Translations under genes and position numbers: made by a program
Assembly: GCA_963725145.1 (NCBI GenBank)
Contig: CAVRXL010000012.1
Span: forward strand, 744,001 to 808,000
Reading direction: 5' to 3'
DNA: 64,000 bases
Source of the DNA: DATAEE01 sp963725145
GTDB lineage: Bacteria; Acidobacteriota; Vicinamibacteria; Vicinamibacterales; 2-12-FULL-66-21
The notes under the pieces: generated by a model
Databases searched by the model: none
The model's input: the letters and a program-made list of their open reading frames with translations, nothing else
Told to the model about the DNA's origin: nothing
Shown here: positions 10,301 through 18,447 of the stretch, piece by piece
Position numbering within the stretch: position 1 is the first letter of the stretch
How the letters are laid out: each line of letters begins with the position of its first letter

Positions 10301-10802
10301 CGATGGCCTCGGCGTACTTCCGTTCCTGGAGCAGGAGCTGACCGAGCTGCGTCGCGGCGCCGGGGTCGAGCGGGTCCAGCTCACGGACGCGCGTGAACGC
10401 CGCGACCGCGTCCGCCGTCCGGTTCTCCGCGCGCGCGATCAACCCCAGCACGTACGGCGGCTGCGGGAGCGACGGCAGCCGCGCCGCCGCGGCCTCGGCC
10501 TCGCGCCGTGCCGTGCTCAGATCGCCGGCGTAGAGCAACGCAATCGCGAGGTTGAGGCGCGCGATCGCGAGATCGGCGTGCTTCTCGAGCGCCTGACGGA
10601 AGGCGGCAGTCGCCGCGGGGTAGTCGAACTGCTCGAGCCGCGCCACGCCGAGATTGTTGGCGCGGTACGCGTCTTCGATGGTCTGCGCCGGCTGCTTGCC
10701 CTGAGCGGAGTCGAAGGGCTTGCCCTGAGCGAAGTCGAAGGGGGTGAGCGCAACGATCCCGAGGGCGGCCGCGCAGCCGGCAACGACGACTCCGCGGATC
10801 AT
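7332..10802 (-). CDS. Exported TPR and FG-GAP/ASPIC-UnbV repeat protein
   Basis: A 1156-residue protein with an N-terminal signal-like hydrophobic segment (about 1-20), TPR repeats (about 40-240), FG-GAP/VCBS beta-propeller repeats with DLDGDGDLD-type Ca-binding loops (about 290-640), an ASPIC/UnbV domain (about 645-725) and a long C-terminal beta-rich region with SCPYLYTWNGERFEFVTDF. FG-GAP/UnbV proteins are generally extracellular or periplasmic; the exact job is unknown. The start ATG 10802 overlaps the stop of the upstream gene (ATGA), indicating translational coupling. Three DNA repeats sit in frame: two 24-bp units after the signal segment (10695-10742), a His/Glu/Pro-rich tract (7829-7909), and the palindrome that ends the protein with DSHLFSQTVKR. 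Confidence 0.85.
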   Translation of the reverse strand: MIRGVVVAGCAAALGIVALTPFDFAQGKPFDSAQGKQPAQTIEDAYRANNLGVARLEQFDYPAATAAFRQALEKHADLAIARLNLAIALLYAGDLSTARREAEAAAARLPSLPQPPYVLGLIARAENRTADAVAAFTRVRELDPLDPGAATQLGQLLLQERKYAEAIDLFRRAIDAEPYNATAAYGLAMALTRGGSRDEGAAAMARFQKLRDSAYATTYSQNYLEQGRYAEAISSTGAESELVDETVPKVTFTDATATILPEARKPGAAGGDGSVTLVDLDGDGDLDLIDADPRGLRLYRNDRGQFSDRTAGATFGTGTPRRVVAGDYDNDFLPDLLVLYDDRWSLFRQAENRFEEVKGLPAGPAAPRTAAWLDADHDGDVDAVVGGSAAVGRGSMLLARNNGNGTFSDITAEAGLTVQKTVAAVAPTDYDNRRDIDVVVLLEDRTLLLFRNMRDGTFRDVAAETGLGAQPSVEFGRTNPPGFRGTNPLALGDINKDDYPDILSVSATGWTRALSNGLGRYGIETVQYGSRARAAQFIDYDNDGLLDLFALTTAGLRLSRNLGSRWSAITDQPFDDVSVPRDADASVAAGDLDLDGDTDVVLRYATGGPIILRNDGGNRNRSLRVRLTARVSNRSALGSKVEIRAGSLRQKLELSAASPAVAPADLIVGMGARTAADVVRVLWPAGILQAEIPQTPSEIALTVQELDRKPSSCPYLYTWNGERFEFVTDFLGGGELGYFVAPGVRNRPDPDEYVRIDGRQLRERDGRYELRITNELEEALFLDRSRLIAIDHPADVEIHPEEGLKATPPPFRLHAIRGAVPPLAAVDDHGHDVLDRLARLDRRYSDDFALERIRGYAAPHHLTLTLPETAANRRVLLLTGWTDYAFSSDNFAASQAGLRLVPPSLEIKDAQGGWRTVIADVGIPVGRPQTVVVDLSDAVPPSVRELRISTTMRIYWDQIRVGSSSHLEHPEHPEHPHPGHQGHREHPVHLEPVRALLRWRGFSAESTREEPFRYDYASVSSVSPWKLMPGRYTREGDVRPLLAAIDDMFVVARPGDEIALSFDARELRPIPAGFSRTFLLHADGFSKEMNLHSSSPDVVEPLPFHGMPDYPYAPPHAYPRDAAHREYLARYNTRIVGRMLPPLIGDSHLFSQTVKR
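7829..7909. repeat. GGTGCTCAGGGTGC tandem repeat inside the UnbV gene
   Basis: Degenerate units of ggtgctcagg/ggtgcccttgg about 9-10 bp long cover about 80 bp. On the minus strand they encode a His/Glu/Pro/Gly tract (EHPEHPEHPHPGHQ...) unlike the flanking protein. The reading frame is kept. Confidence 0.7.
10695..10742. repeat. Two 24-bp units encoding PFDFAQGK / PFDSAQGK
   Basis: Units 10695-10718 and 10719-10742 differ at one base (gcggag versus gcgaag). Read on the minus strand they give Pro-Phe-Asp-Phe/Ser-Ala-Gln-Gly-Lys twice, just after the signal-like segment of the UnbV protein. The wording cctgagcgaagtcgaaggg is a dispersed repeat I recognise from other bacterial genomes. Confidence 0.8.
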
Positions 10803-12508
10803 CGTGAAGCGGACGACTGGGGGGTACGAGGTTCTTCGACCGTGACCGTCTGGTTGGCGCGCGTCCCGGGCAAGGTCTGGGTACGGCCGTTCGGCCACTT
10901 CACCTCGATCTTGTCCACGCGATCGACGCGGCCGAGGCCGAACGTCAGCGGCAGCTCGCTCTGCGAGCAGTAGCTCGAGCCGGTCTTGACGAGCGCCCAG
11001 GGCGACGGCCGGCCGCCCGCGGGCGTGACGCGCACGAACGTGCCGATCGCGTCGCGGTTCGAGACCGTTCCGACGGCGCGGACTCGCAGCCAGTTGTTCT
11101 TACTTCCAGTGTTGCGCAACAGCCGCGCCGGTCCGTTGTTGGTCGTGACGAGCAGGTCGAGGTCGCCGTCGTTGTCGATGTCCCCGTAGGCGGCCCCGCG
11201 CGCGACCATGGGTTGCGTCAGCGCGGCGCCCGCGCGGGCCGTGACCGCTTCGAACTGCCGCTTGCCAAGATTGCGGAACAGATGCGGCGGCTGCGCGTAG
11301 GTCACACGCGGCTGCACAGAATTGACGTCGTCGGCCACGTGACCGTTGGCGGCGAAGATGTCGAGGAGGCCGTCGAGGTCGAAATCGAAGAAGAAGCAGG
11401 CGAACGTGAGCGTGAGAAGCGAGACTTTGCCGATCGTGGACGGCGGCGCCTCGTCGATGAACAGGCCGTTCCCTTCGTTCGTGTAGAGCGCCATCATCTC
11501 GTTCGAGAAGTTGCCGATGACCAGGCTCTGGCGGCCCGATCCGTCGTAGTCGGCGGCGTCCGCGCCCATGCCCGCGCGCGCGACGCCCGCTTCGTTGAAC
11601 GCGACGCCGGCGGCGACGCCGACATCGGCGAACGTGCCGTTCTTCTTGTTCTCGTAGAGGCGGTTCGGCTGTGTGTCGTTGGCCACGAATAGATCCAGCC
11701 AGCCGTCGTCGTTGAAGTCGATGAGCGCGATCCCGAGCGCCTTTGCGGTCGGGTCGAGCAGGCCGGCGCGCTTCGTTGCGTTCTCGAACGTGCCGTTCCC
11801 GAGATTCCGGTAGAGCGTCGAGCTTTGCCCCTTGTAGGACTCGGGCGTGCAGTAGGACTTCGTCTTCCCGTCGAGCGTGCAGAACAGGTCCTTCTCGATG
11901 GTCCACTCGACGTAGTTCGCGACGAACAGGTCGAGCTTGCCATCACGGTCGTAGTCGAGCCAGGCCGCGCTCGTCGAGAATCCGGGATCTCCCACGCCTG
12001 CTTTCGCCGTCACGTCCTCGAACCGCAGGCCCCCGAGGTTCCGGAACAGCCGGTCCGGGCCGAGCGCCGTGACGTAGATGTCGGTACGGCCGTCGTTGTC
12101 GTAGTCGCCCGCCGCCACGCCGAAGCCGTACATCGGCACGGCCAGGCCGGCCTTCGCGGTGACGTCGGCGAATGTGCCGTCTCCGTTGTTGCGGTAGAGC
12201 GCCATGGTCGACTTGGACGCGGGACGCCCCGGCCAGTTCATCCCGTTGATGAGCAGGATGTCCTGCTTCCCGTCGCCGTCGGCGTCGAGGAACGCGCCGC
12301 CCGATCCCATCGTTTCGGGCAGGTATTTCTTTCCGAAAGATCCGTTCTGATGCTTGAAGCGGATGCCGGCCGTGGCCGTGACGTCCGTGAACGCGGGCAG
12401 CGCCCCTTGATCGCCAGACGATTGGGCGTGAGCGCGGAGGGCGGACCTCTCAGGTCCGCCAAGGCAAAGACACAGAACTCCGAACGCGATAACAGATCGA
12501 ATCATCAC
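10799..12508 (-). CDS. Exported FG-GAP/ASPIC-UnbV repeat protein (CRTAC1-like)
   Basis: A 569-residue protein with a signal peptide (about 1-29, ending AHAQ). FG-GAP/VCBS propeller repeats follow, with loops such as FLDADGDGKQD, DYDNDGRTD, DYDRDGKLD and DIDNDGDLD (about 40-460), then an ASPIC/UnbV domain (about 480-550: WLRVRAVGTVSNRDAIGTFVRV...). The domain order matches CRTAC1-like proteins. It lies between the cytochrome gene and the TPR-UnbV gene, overlapping both by 4 bp, so the three are made together. Probably periplasmic or surface-located; no catalytic motif is evident. The function is not known; a role with the multiheme cytochrome is an inference from the operon. Confidence 0.85.
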   Translation of the reverse strand: MMIRSVIAFGVLCLCLGGPERSALRAHAQSSGDQGALPAFTDVTATAGIRFKHQNGSFGKKYLPETMGSGGAFLDADGDGKQDILLINGMNWPGRPASKSTMALYRNNGDGTFADVTAKAGLAVPMYGFGVAAGDYDNDGRTDIYVTALGPDRLFRNLGGLRFEDVTAKAGVGDPGFSTSAAWLDYDRDGKLDLFVANYVEWTIEKDLFCTLDGKTKSYCTPESYKGQSSTLYRNLGNGTFENATKRAGLLDPTAKALGIALIDFNDDGWLDLFVANDTQPNRLYENKKNGTFADVGVAAGVAFNEAGVARAGMGADAADYDGSGRQSLVIGNFSNEMMALYTNEGNGLFIDEAPPSTIGKVSLLTLTFACFFFDFDLDGLLDIFAANGHVADDVNSVQPRVTYAQPPHLFRNLGKRQFEAVTARAGAALTQPMVARGAAYGDIDNDGDLDLLVTTNNGPARLLRNTGSKNNWLRVRAVGTVSNRDAIGTFVRVTPAGGRPSPWALVKTGSSYCSQSELPLTFGLGRVDRVDKIEVKWPNGRTQTLPGTRANQTVTVEEPRTPQSSASR

Positions 12509-15357
12509 TTGCCACCCGACCGGACCGGCGAGCCGGTGCGCGTCGACATGACGGGCGGCGCCGCCGTACGGTGCTCGTGAATGGATTGCCGCTCGTTGTT
12601 GTCGTCGGCGTTCAACTGCCGGAACGGACCCGTGATGGCCTGCGATGATTCATCCGCCTTGAACCGCTGATACAGCGTTTCCTCTCGCGCCGCCAGCTCG
12701 TGCTGGCCGAGACCGCGGTAGCAGAGCATCAGGTTGTAGTGCGCCTGGAGATCCTCCGGGTCGATCGCGAGCACGCGCTCGAACGCCGCGACCGCTTCGC
12801 CGAATCGTCGCTGGAGGAAGCGGACGCGCCCGAGCTGGTTCAGCACGACGCGATCGCGCGGATACTTCGAGGACGCGGTCTCGAGATGCGTGACGGCCTC
12901 GTCATACCGGCCGAGGCTCTTCAGCGCTGTGCCCAGGAAGAAGTGCGTCTTGGCGAGACCAGGATCGACCTTCAACGCCTGCCGCAGCATCTCTTCGGCA
13001 CCGGCCATGTTGCCTTCCTGGATGCGCGCGCGCGCGACGTTGACCCAGCCATCGGCGTAGCCCGGCTCCATCTTCGTCACGCGGAGGAATGCCGCCTCGG
13101 CGCCCTTCAGGTCCCCCTGCAGGAGGAGCCCGATGCCGTAGTCGTTCCAGCGCTCGCGGACCGACTTGTCCTCGACGGTCTTCAGCGCCGGGACCGTCGC
13201 CGTGGAAGCCGCTACCGTGAGCGTCGCCTCCGATTTCGCCATGACGGTCGTCGGAATGTCCGGGATGTGCTTCATCCCTCCCGACACTCTCGATGTATCT
13301 CCGGTGAACACGAACCGGCCATCGTCATGCCCGTGGGCAACGGAGTAGGACTTCTGCGCCGGGTCGCGAACGCCGGCGAACGCCCACTGCGTGTTCCACC
13401 ACGCGAACTTGCGGTAGTTCACCTTCGCGCGCAGGGTAATCCGATCCCCCGCATCCTCGGGAATGCGAAGCCTGTAGTGAATCGTGTCGGCGGCGCCCGG
13501 CGGGATGAGCCGGACGTACGCGACCGATCGTGCGGCCCAGGCGTTGCGTTTGTTGATTCGGTTCCCGTGCTCGTCGAGCAGCAGCGCGCGATAGAAGTGC
13601 GCGCCCGGTTCCACGGGGCCGCGCCCCTCGTCCTCGATCGCGCCGCTGTGGAAGACCACGCGGCCCTTATCGTCGACCGCTTCGAGCTCGACCCAGACGT
13701 CGAACGCATCGACGGTGCCGCCGGGGAAGAAGTGGCCGACCTTTCGCGTGCGAACGACCACTTCGACCCGGATCGATTCACCGCGACGGACGACCGGCTG
13801 AACCTTGTCGAGAGGGCCGATGACGTCGGCGGGCGGCGCGATGAAGGCCTGCCGCGCCCCGAAGTTCATCGATTCCTCGCCGACGGCGAACGTGCTCGCG
13901 ATCGAAGGATCGCCGCCCGCCACGTCCTGGCGCGCGGTGGCCGCGGGCGCGTCACCGCGCACGAGGCCGAAGACATCGACCGAGATCTGCCCGTCCTGCA
14001 GGAACTGCTGCGTCGCGCGGAGCTGTTCCGCGTCGCCGTTGACGAACGGCAGCGCCGTGTTCGCCGCGGGGAAGCGGTGGGACTTGATCATCCCGTTCTT
14101 CGCCGCCGGGTCGTTCGACGGCACGAGCGGCATATGGCAGTCCGCGCACTTCTGCGACTTGGCCGGGTAGTAGAACGACCGGGCGCCCTCACCTGATACG
14201 CCGGACGCCTGCCAGTTGTCGTAGTCGTTGAAGCCGCGGAACCACCGATACGCGTTGACGGGCACGTCGAGGTGGACCTTGTGGCACGACGAGCAGAACT
14301 CCGGCGTCTGCTCGCGGTGGAACGGCTTGAGGAACGTCTCGCGATGGGGCTGCGGGTCGAGCGTCAGCAGCTTGTCGTGCACGGCGCGCAGCACCCGGTT
14401 CTCGCTGGCCGCGAGATCGTGCAGCGGCGGGTATTCGATGACGAAGTCCCCCTGGCCCATCGTGCTCTTCACGCGCGTGATCGCGTGGCACGAGGTGCAG
14501 GAAAGGCCCGCCTGCGCTTCGGGCGTGTCGATCTGTTCCTTGATCGGCCGATCGAACCGGCCGTTGAAGAACACGGCGTGATCGTGACAGCCGGCGCACC
14601 ACTTCGACGGCTTGGTCCCGACGACGTCCTGCATGTACTCGATCGACTTCCGGTACCACTGGTTGTTGAACGACGAGAAATGGTGCGCGGACGAGTTCCA
14701 CTGGTCGTAGATGTCCTTGTGGCATCTGCCGCACGTGTCGCTCGTCATGAAGAAGTTCGCGGGGATGATGCCGCCGACGTTGGTCTCGGCCGACGACGGG
14801 AAGAATGGCCCGCTCGGACCCGTCCCTTCCCCGTCCATCGACGTCGGCGGCAGCTCCGGATTGTTGATGCGCGCGTTCTCCCGGTCAATGGCGCGCTGCC
14901 GCGCGATGAGGGCCGAGGACCATCCCGCGATGCCCAGCACCGCCAGGGCGAGGAACGCATGGGCCGGACGCGGCCGTCGGATGACGCCGACGATGCGCGG
15001 CCACGCCAGAACGATCGCGGCGATCGTCCCGGCAGCGCTCAGCCCGATGTGGGTGAGAAGCAGCCAGTACCACGCGCGTGTCGCGCCGGTGAACGTGAGT
15101 GCCAGCCCCGTGGCGCCGCCCGCGACGAGGAGGACGGTCGTCAGCCCGCCCAGGACCGACGTGCGCGCCAGCCGGCGCACGAGCCAGGGAGCGCCGAAGG
15201 CCAGCAGGACGATGCCGAGGATCGCGTGCGCGGCGACGTTGCTGTAGTAGAAGAGCGTCGGCGACGCGAAGGCCGCCAGATACGCACTGTTCACGAGGAG
15301 CAGGAGAAAGGCGGCGAGCAGGCGGCGCGGCGGCGTAGGAGCGTCGACAGAGGTCAT
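12505..15357 (-). CDS. Membrane-anchored pentaheme c-type cytochrome with C-terminal TPR repeats
   Basis: A 950-residue protein. About five hydrophobic helices occupy the first 170 residues (starting RRLLAAFLLLLVNSAYLAAF). A periplasmic cytochrome c554-like domain follows with five CXXCH sites: CGRCH, CAGCH, CTSCH, CSSCH and CADCH. A beta-rich segment comes next, and the last 200 residues are TPR repeats. Heme attachment requires export and the cytochrome c maturation system. An electron-transfer role is inferred; the partner and substrate are unknown. The ATG at 15357 (MTSVDAPT) is preferred to a TTG at 15408 because the latter adds an unlikely leader and a possible promoter lies between. 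It is the first gene of the operon with the two UnbV proteins. Confidence 0.85.
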   Translation of the reverse strand: MTSVDAPTPPRRLLAAFLLLLVNSAYLAAFASPTLFYYSNVAAHAILGIVLLAFGAPWLVRRLARTSVLGGLTTVLLVAGGATGLALTFTGATRAWYWLLLTHIGLSAAGTIAAIVLAWPRIVGVIRRPRPAHAFLALAVLGIAGWSSALIARQRAIDRENARINNPELPPTSMDGEGTGPSGPFFPSSAETNVGGIIPANFFMTSDTCGRCHKDIYDQWNSSAHHFSSFNNQWYRKSIEYMQDVVGTKPSKWCAGCHDHAVFFNGRFDRPIKEQIDTPEAQAGLSCTSCHAITRVKSTMGQGDFVIEYPPLHDLAASENRVLRAVHDKLLTLDPQPHRETFLKPFHREQTPEFCSSCHKVHLDVPVNAYRWFRGFNDYDNWQASGVSGEGARSFYYPAKSQKCADCHMPLVPSNDPAAKNGMIKSHRFPAANTALPFVNGDAEQLRATQQFLQDGQISVDVFGLVRGDAPAATARQDVAGGDPSIASTFAVGEESMNFGARQAFIAPPADVIGPLDKVQPVVRRGESIRVEVVVRTRKVGHFFPGGTVDAFDVWVELEAVDDKGRVVFHSGAIEDEGRGPVEPGAHFYRALLLDEHGNRINKRNAWAARSVAYVRLIPPGAADTIHYRLRIPEDAGDRITLRAKVNYRKFAWWNTQWAFAGVRDPAQKSYSVAHGHDDGRFVFTGDTSRVSGGMKHIPDIPTTVMAKSEATLTVAASTATVPALKTVEDKSVRERWNDYGIGLLLQGDLKGAEAAFLRVTKMEPGYADGWVNVARARIQEGNMAGAEEMLRQALKVDPGLAKTHFFLGTALKSLGRYDEAVTHLETASSKYPRDRVVLNQLGRVRFLQRRFGEAVAAFERVLAIDPEDLQAHYNLMLCYRGLGQHELAAREETLYQRFKADESSQAITGPFRQLNADDNNERQSIHEHRTAAPPVMSTRTGSPVRSGGK

Positions 15358-15530
15358 GCTACTGGGGTTTCGCGGGGTGATCGTGACAAACACGGCCCAC
15401 ACGGTCAAGTCGTGTTCGGCTCGAGCCGCGGCACTAGTAGATTTGTATTAGGCGAGGCTCGCCGTTGCGCGGTTTACGCGCGAAAGCGGCCGCCGGACGC
15501 GTATATGATCACGCCTCCGAGGAGGAACGA

Positions 15531-17132
15531 TTGAGCACGCTGGATCTCGTCGTCATCGCCGCCTATTTCCTCGTTGTGTTCGGCGTGGCCGCGTACCACT
15601 TCCGGAAGGCCAGGACGAGCCAGGGCTACTTCCTCGCGGACCGCAGCGTGGGTTGGATCGCCGTTGGGGCGTCGCTGTTCGCGACGAACATCTCGAGCGA
15701 GCATTTCATCGGCCTGGCGGGCTCCGGCGCGAGCACCGGTCTCGCCGTCGGCCACTTCGAGTGGCTGGCGGTCTTCATGGTGCTCACCCTCGCGTGGGTG
15801 TTCGTTCCGTTCTACCTGCGCAGCCGCGTCGTCACGATGCCCGAATTCCTGGAGCGACGCTACGGGCCGGCCTGCCGCTGGTACCTGACGACGGTTTCGA
15901 TCCTGGCGTACATCTTTACCAAGATCTCGGTGTCCCTGTACGCGGGCAGCCTCGTGCTCCGCGAGGTCGCGGGGTGGGATTTCTTCACGTCGGCGTTGGT
16001 GATGGTCGTCGCGACCGGCGTCTACACGATCTTCGGCGGCCTGGCGGCGGTCATCTATACCGAGCTGCTGCAGGCCGTTGTCCTGATCGGCGGCGCGGTG
16101 CTGCTGACGGTGCTCGGGCTCGCCGAGGCCGGAGGGATGGAGGGGCTGCGCGCGGCGCTGCCGCCGGATTTCTTCCACATGATCAAGCCGATGAACGATC
16201 CCAACTTCCCGTGGACGGGGATCTTCTTCGGCGCCCCGATCCTCGGCATCTGGTACTGGTGCACCGATCAGGTCATCGTGCAGCGCGTCCTCGGCGCAAA
16301 GAATGAGGCGCACGCGCGCGGCGGGGCGGTTTTCGCCGGCCTCCTCAAGATCCTGCCGGTCTTCATCCTGGTCCTGCCGGGGCTGATCGCGCGGGCGCTG
16401 TACCCGGACATCACGGGCGACAACGCGTATCCGGCGCTGGTCGTGCGGCTGCTGCCCGCAGGGTTGACGGGCGTGATGGTCGCCGCGCTGATGGCGGCGC
16501 TGATGTCGTCGCTTGCGGCGACGTTCAACTCGGCGTCGACGCTCTTCACGTTCGACGTCTACAAGAAATGGGCGCCGCAGGCGTCGGAGCGGCAGCTCGT
16601 GACGGTCGGCCGCGGCGCGACGGTCGTCATGGTCATCCTCGGGATCCTCTGGGTTCCGTTCATCGGGTACCTGAGCTCAGAGGTGTACATCTATTTGCAG
16701 AGCGTGCAGGCGTACATCAGCCCACCGATTGCGGCGGTCTTTCTCTTCGGTGTGTTCTGGCCGCGCGCGACGCGGCAGGGGGCGTTCGCGGCGCTCGTCG
16801 CGGGCGCGGTCCTGGGCGCGGCGCGGTTCTATTTCGAGATCAACCGGCTGGGCTCGACGGTGGCCGGGAGCCCCGCGCTGCAGATGTTTGTGGGGATCAA
16901 TTTCCTGCACTTCGCGATCCTCATCTTTGTCGTCAGCGCGGTCCTCCTCGTTGTCGTCTCGCTGGCGACGGCACCCGAGCCGCGCGCGAAGCTCAGCAAC
17001 CTCACATTTGCGACGCTCGAGAGCGAGTACACCGCGCCCGAGGCCGGCACCGCCTCGACGGTTCGCCTGCAGGTTGCGGCGTCGATCGCACTCGCGGTGT
17101 TCGTGATTGGGCTCTGGGTCTACTTCGCGTAA
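15531..17132 (+). CDS. Sodium:solute symporter (SSS family)
   Basis: A 533-residue inner-membrane protein with about 13-14 hydrophobic helices. Family signatures are GYFLADRSVGWIAVGASLFATNISSEHFIGLAGSGA near residues 30-65 and MAALMSSLAATFNSASTLFTFDVYKK near 325-350, which hold the Na+-site region of SGLT-like transporters. It would take up a sugar or similar small solute with Na+. A TTG start at 15531 is chosen because GGAGG (15521-15525) sits 5 bp upstream and the protein begins directly with the first helix; an in-frame start farther upstream would add a charged leader. It is divergent from the cytochrome operon and convergent with the DUF3617 gene, with a 16-bp gap. Confidence 0.9.
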   Translation: MSTLDLVVIAAYFLVVFGVAAYHFRKARTSQGYFLADRSVGWIAVGASLFATNISSEHFIGLAGSGASTGLAVGHFEWLAVFMVLTLAWVFVPFYLRSRVVTMPEFLERRYGPACRWYLTTVSILAYIFTKISVSLYAGSLVLREVAGWDFFTSALVMVVATGVYTIFGGLAAVIYTELLQAVVLIGGAVLLTVLGLAEAGGMEGLRAALPPDFFHMIKPMNDPNFPWTGIFFGAPILGIWYWCTDQVIVQRVLGAKNEAHARGGAVFAGLLKILPVFILVLPGLIARALYPDITGDNAYPALVVRLLPAGLTGVMVAALMAALMSSLAATFNSASTLFTFDVYKKWAPQASERQLVTVGRGATVVMVILGILWVPFIGYLSSEVYIYLQSVQAYISPPIAAVFLFGVFWPRATRQGAFAALVAGAVLGAARFYFEINRLGSTVAGSPALQMFVGINFLHFAILIFVVSAVLLVVVSLATAPEPRAKLSNLTFATLESEYTAPEAGTASTVRLQVAASIALAVFVIGLWVYFA

Positions 17133-17148
17133 AGGGCGCAGCGAGGCT

Positions 17149-17574
17149 TCATTTCGTGCACTCCCCGATCCGCTTCCCGGTCGTCTTGACCGTCATGACG
17201 CGGCCCTTGTCGTCCTTCGTGGTCATGAGACCCGCGAAACTTTCGGTTGTAAACGTCATCTCCATCGCGCCCGTCAACCGCAGGCCCTCTTCACTGCACT
17301 CGGTGTTGAAGGTGACCTTGGTGCCGCTGACTTTGTAGTCCGACACCTTGCACGACTCTGCGACATCCGGGTCCTGGAACGCCTTCGAGAAATCTTTCAG
17401 GTCTTCGGCCGTGATGCAGTCAGTCTGTTTCTGCGGAGGCATCTTCACGCCGCCGGGCATGGTCATCTCGGCCGTCGTTTCGTACTTGCCCGGCCGGAGG
17501 TTGACCGTTTGTGCGACCGCCGCCGAAGCAACCGTCAGCACACCTGCCAGCGCGAGTAGTGCTCGTGTCTGCAT
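17149..17574 (-). CDS. DUF3617 family periplasmic protein
   Basis: A 141-residue protein with a signal peptide (MQTRALLALAGVLTVASAAVAQ) and the DUF3617 pattern LRPGKYETTAEMTMPG, a middle DCITAEDL..., SCKVSDYKVSGTKVTFNTEC and a C-terminal GECTK. Its four conserved Cys probably form two disulfides. Members are small periplasmic proteins of unknown function. ATG 17574 is chosen because the frame upstream lacks similarity and the signal begins there. It follows the LytTR gene on the same strand after about 100 bp, so it may have its own promoter. Confidence 0.85.
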   Translation of the reverse strand: MQTRALLALAGVLTVASAAVAQTVNLRPGKYETTAEMTMPGGVKMPPQKQTDCITAEDLKDFSKAFQDPDVAESCKVSDYKVSGTKVTFNTECSEEGLRLTGAMEMTFTTESFAGLMTTKDDKGRVMTVKTTGKRIGECTK

Positions 17575-17674
17575 AGTCGTCCGCTTTCGGCGTTTCAGGG
17601 CTGTGCCATCCGTTCTCCTCTTCGTCTGGCGAGAGCGGAACTCTACACGATCCGGCGTTCTGCCCACCACTGGG

Positions 17675-18445
17675 TCACTTCCGATCGCGGCCGATCTCGA
17701 ACGCGCCGCGCGAGCGGGCCCGGTACCGGCGGCTCCACATCAACTCGGTGCCGTCCTCGAGGACGATGCGGTAGTCGCCGTGGAACCAGGGCTGCAGCTC
17801 GCGCACGGCGTCGAGCCGCACGATCGCCGAACGCGAGATTCGCAGGAACTTGGACGGATCGAGCCGTTCGGCCAGCGCGTTCAACGTGCTCCGAACCACG
17901 TGCACGCTTTCGCGGGCGTGCAGGCGCGCCTCGTTGCGGTCCGCCTCAATCCAGTCGATCTGCTCGACGGGCAGGAGCCGGGCGCGGCCGTCGCGCTCCA
18001 CCATGAGCCGTTCGAGATGGCGGCCTCGCCCCAGCGACGAGAACAACTGGTTCAGGCGGCGTTCGAAGCCGTCGGTCGCGCGCTCGCGCGCGAGCTCGCG
18101 GCGCAGCCGCGACATCACCGTCTGCAGGCGATCGGGCGAGTACGGCTTCAGCAGATAATCGAGCGCCTGCACGTCGAACGCCCGCAACGCGTGCGCGTCG
18201 TACGCGGTGACGAACACCACGTACGGCATCGAAGCGACGCCGATCTCGTCTATCACGCCGAAGCCGTCGACGATGGGCATCTGGACGTCGAGAAAGACCG
18301 CGTCGGGCTTGAGCTCCCGGACGGCTGCAATCGCTTTCACGCCGTTCGCCGCCTCGCCGACGATCTCGACGTCCGGTTCGGCGGCGAGCAGCCGTTTCAG
18401 CTTCGCCCGCGCCGGCGCCTCGTCGTCAACGATCAGCAGCCGCAT
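17675..18445 (-). CDS. LytTR-family response regulator
   Basis: A 256-residue regulator. The receiver domain (1-120) has DDE near residue 8, the phospho-acceptor Asp in FLDVQMP near 53, and Lys in LLKPYS. The LytTR DNA-binding domain (about 150-250) contains IDWIEADRNEARLHAR and FLRISRSAIVRLDAV. It is the partner of the LytS-type kinase that ends 2 bp upstream. The target promoter is unknown; genes of the same operon are plausible because LytTR systems often act locally. Confidence 0.9.
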   Translation of the reverse strand: MRLLIVDDEAPARAKLKRLLAAEPDVEIVGEAANGVKAIAAVRELKPDAVFLDVQMPIVDGFGVIDEIGVASMPYVVFVTAYDAHALRAFDVQALDYLLKPYSPDRLQTVMSRLRRELARERATDGFERRLNQLFSSLGRGRHLERLMVERDGRARLLPVEQIDWIEADRNEARLHARESVHVVRSTLNALAERLDPSKFLRISRSAIVRLDAVRELQPWFHGDYRIVLEDGTELMWSRRYRARSRGAFEIGRDRK

Positions 18446-18447
18446 AG

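Noticed and set aside
9222..10973. 583-codon plus-strand open frame over the UnbV genes
   Set aside because: Its product is Arg-rich low complexity; the minus strand encodes FG-GAP repeats in continuous frame.
15380..15408. Promoter for the cytochrome operon (TTGACC-17-CACGAT on the minus strand)
   Set aside because: The -10 element matches the consensus at only three positions; too weak to list.
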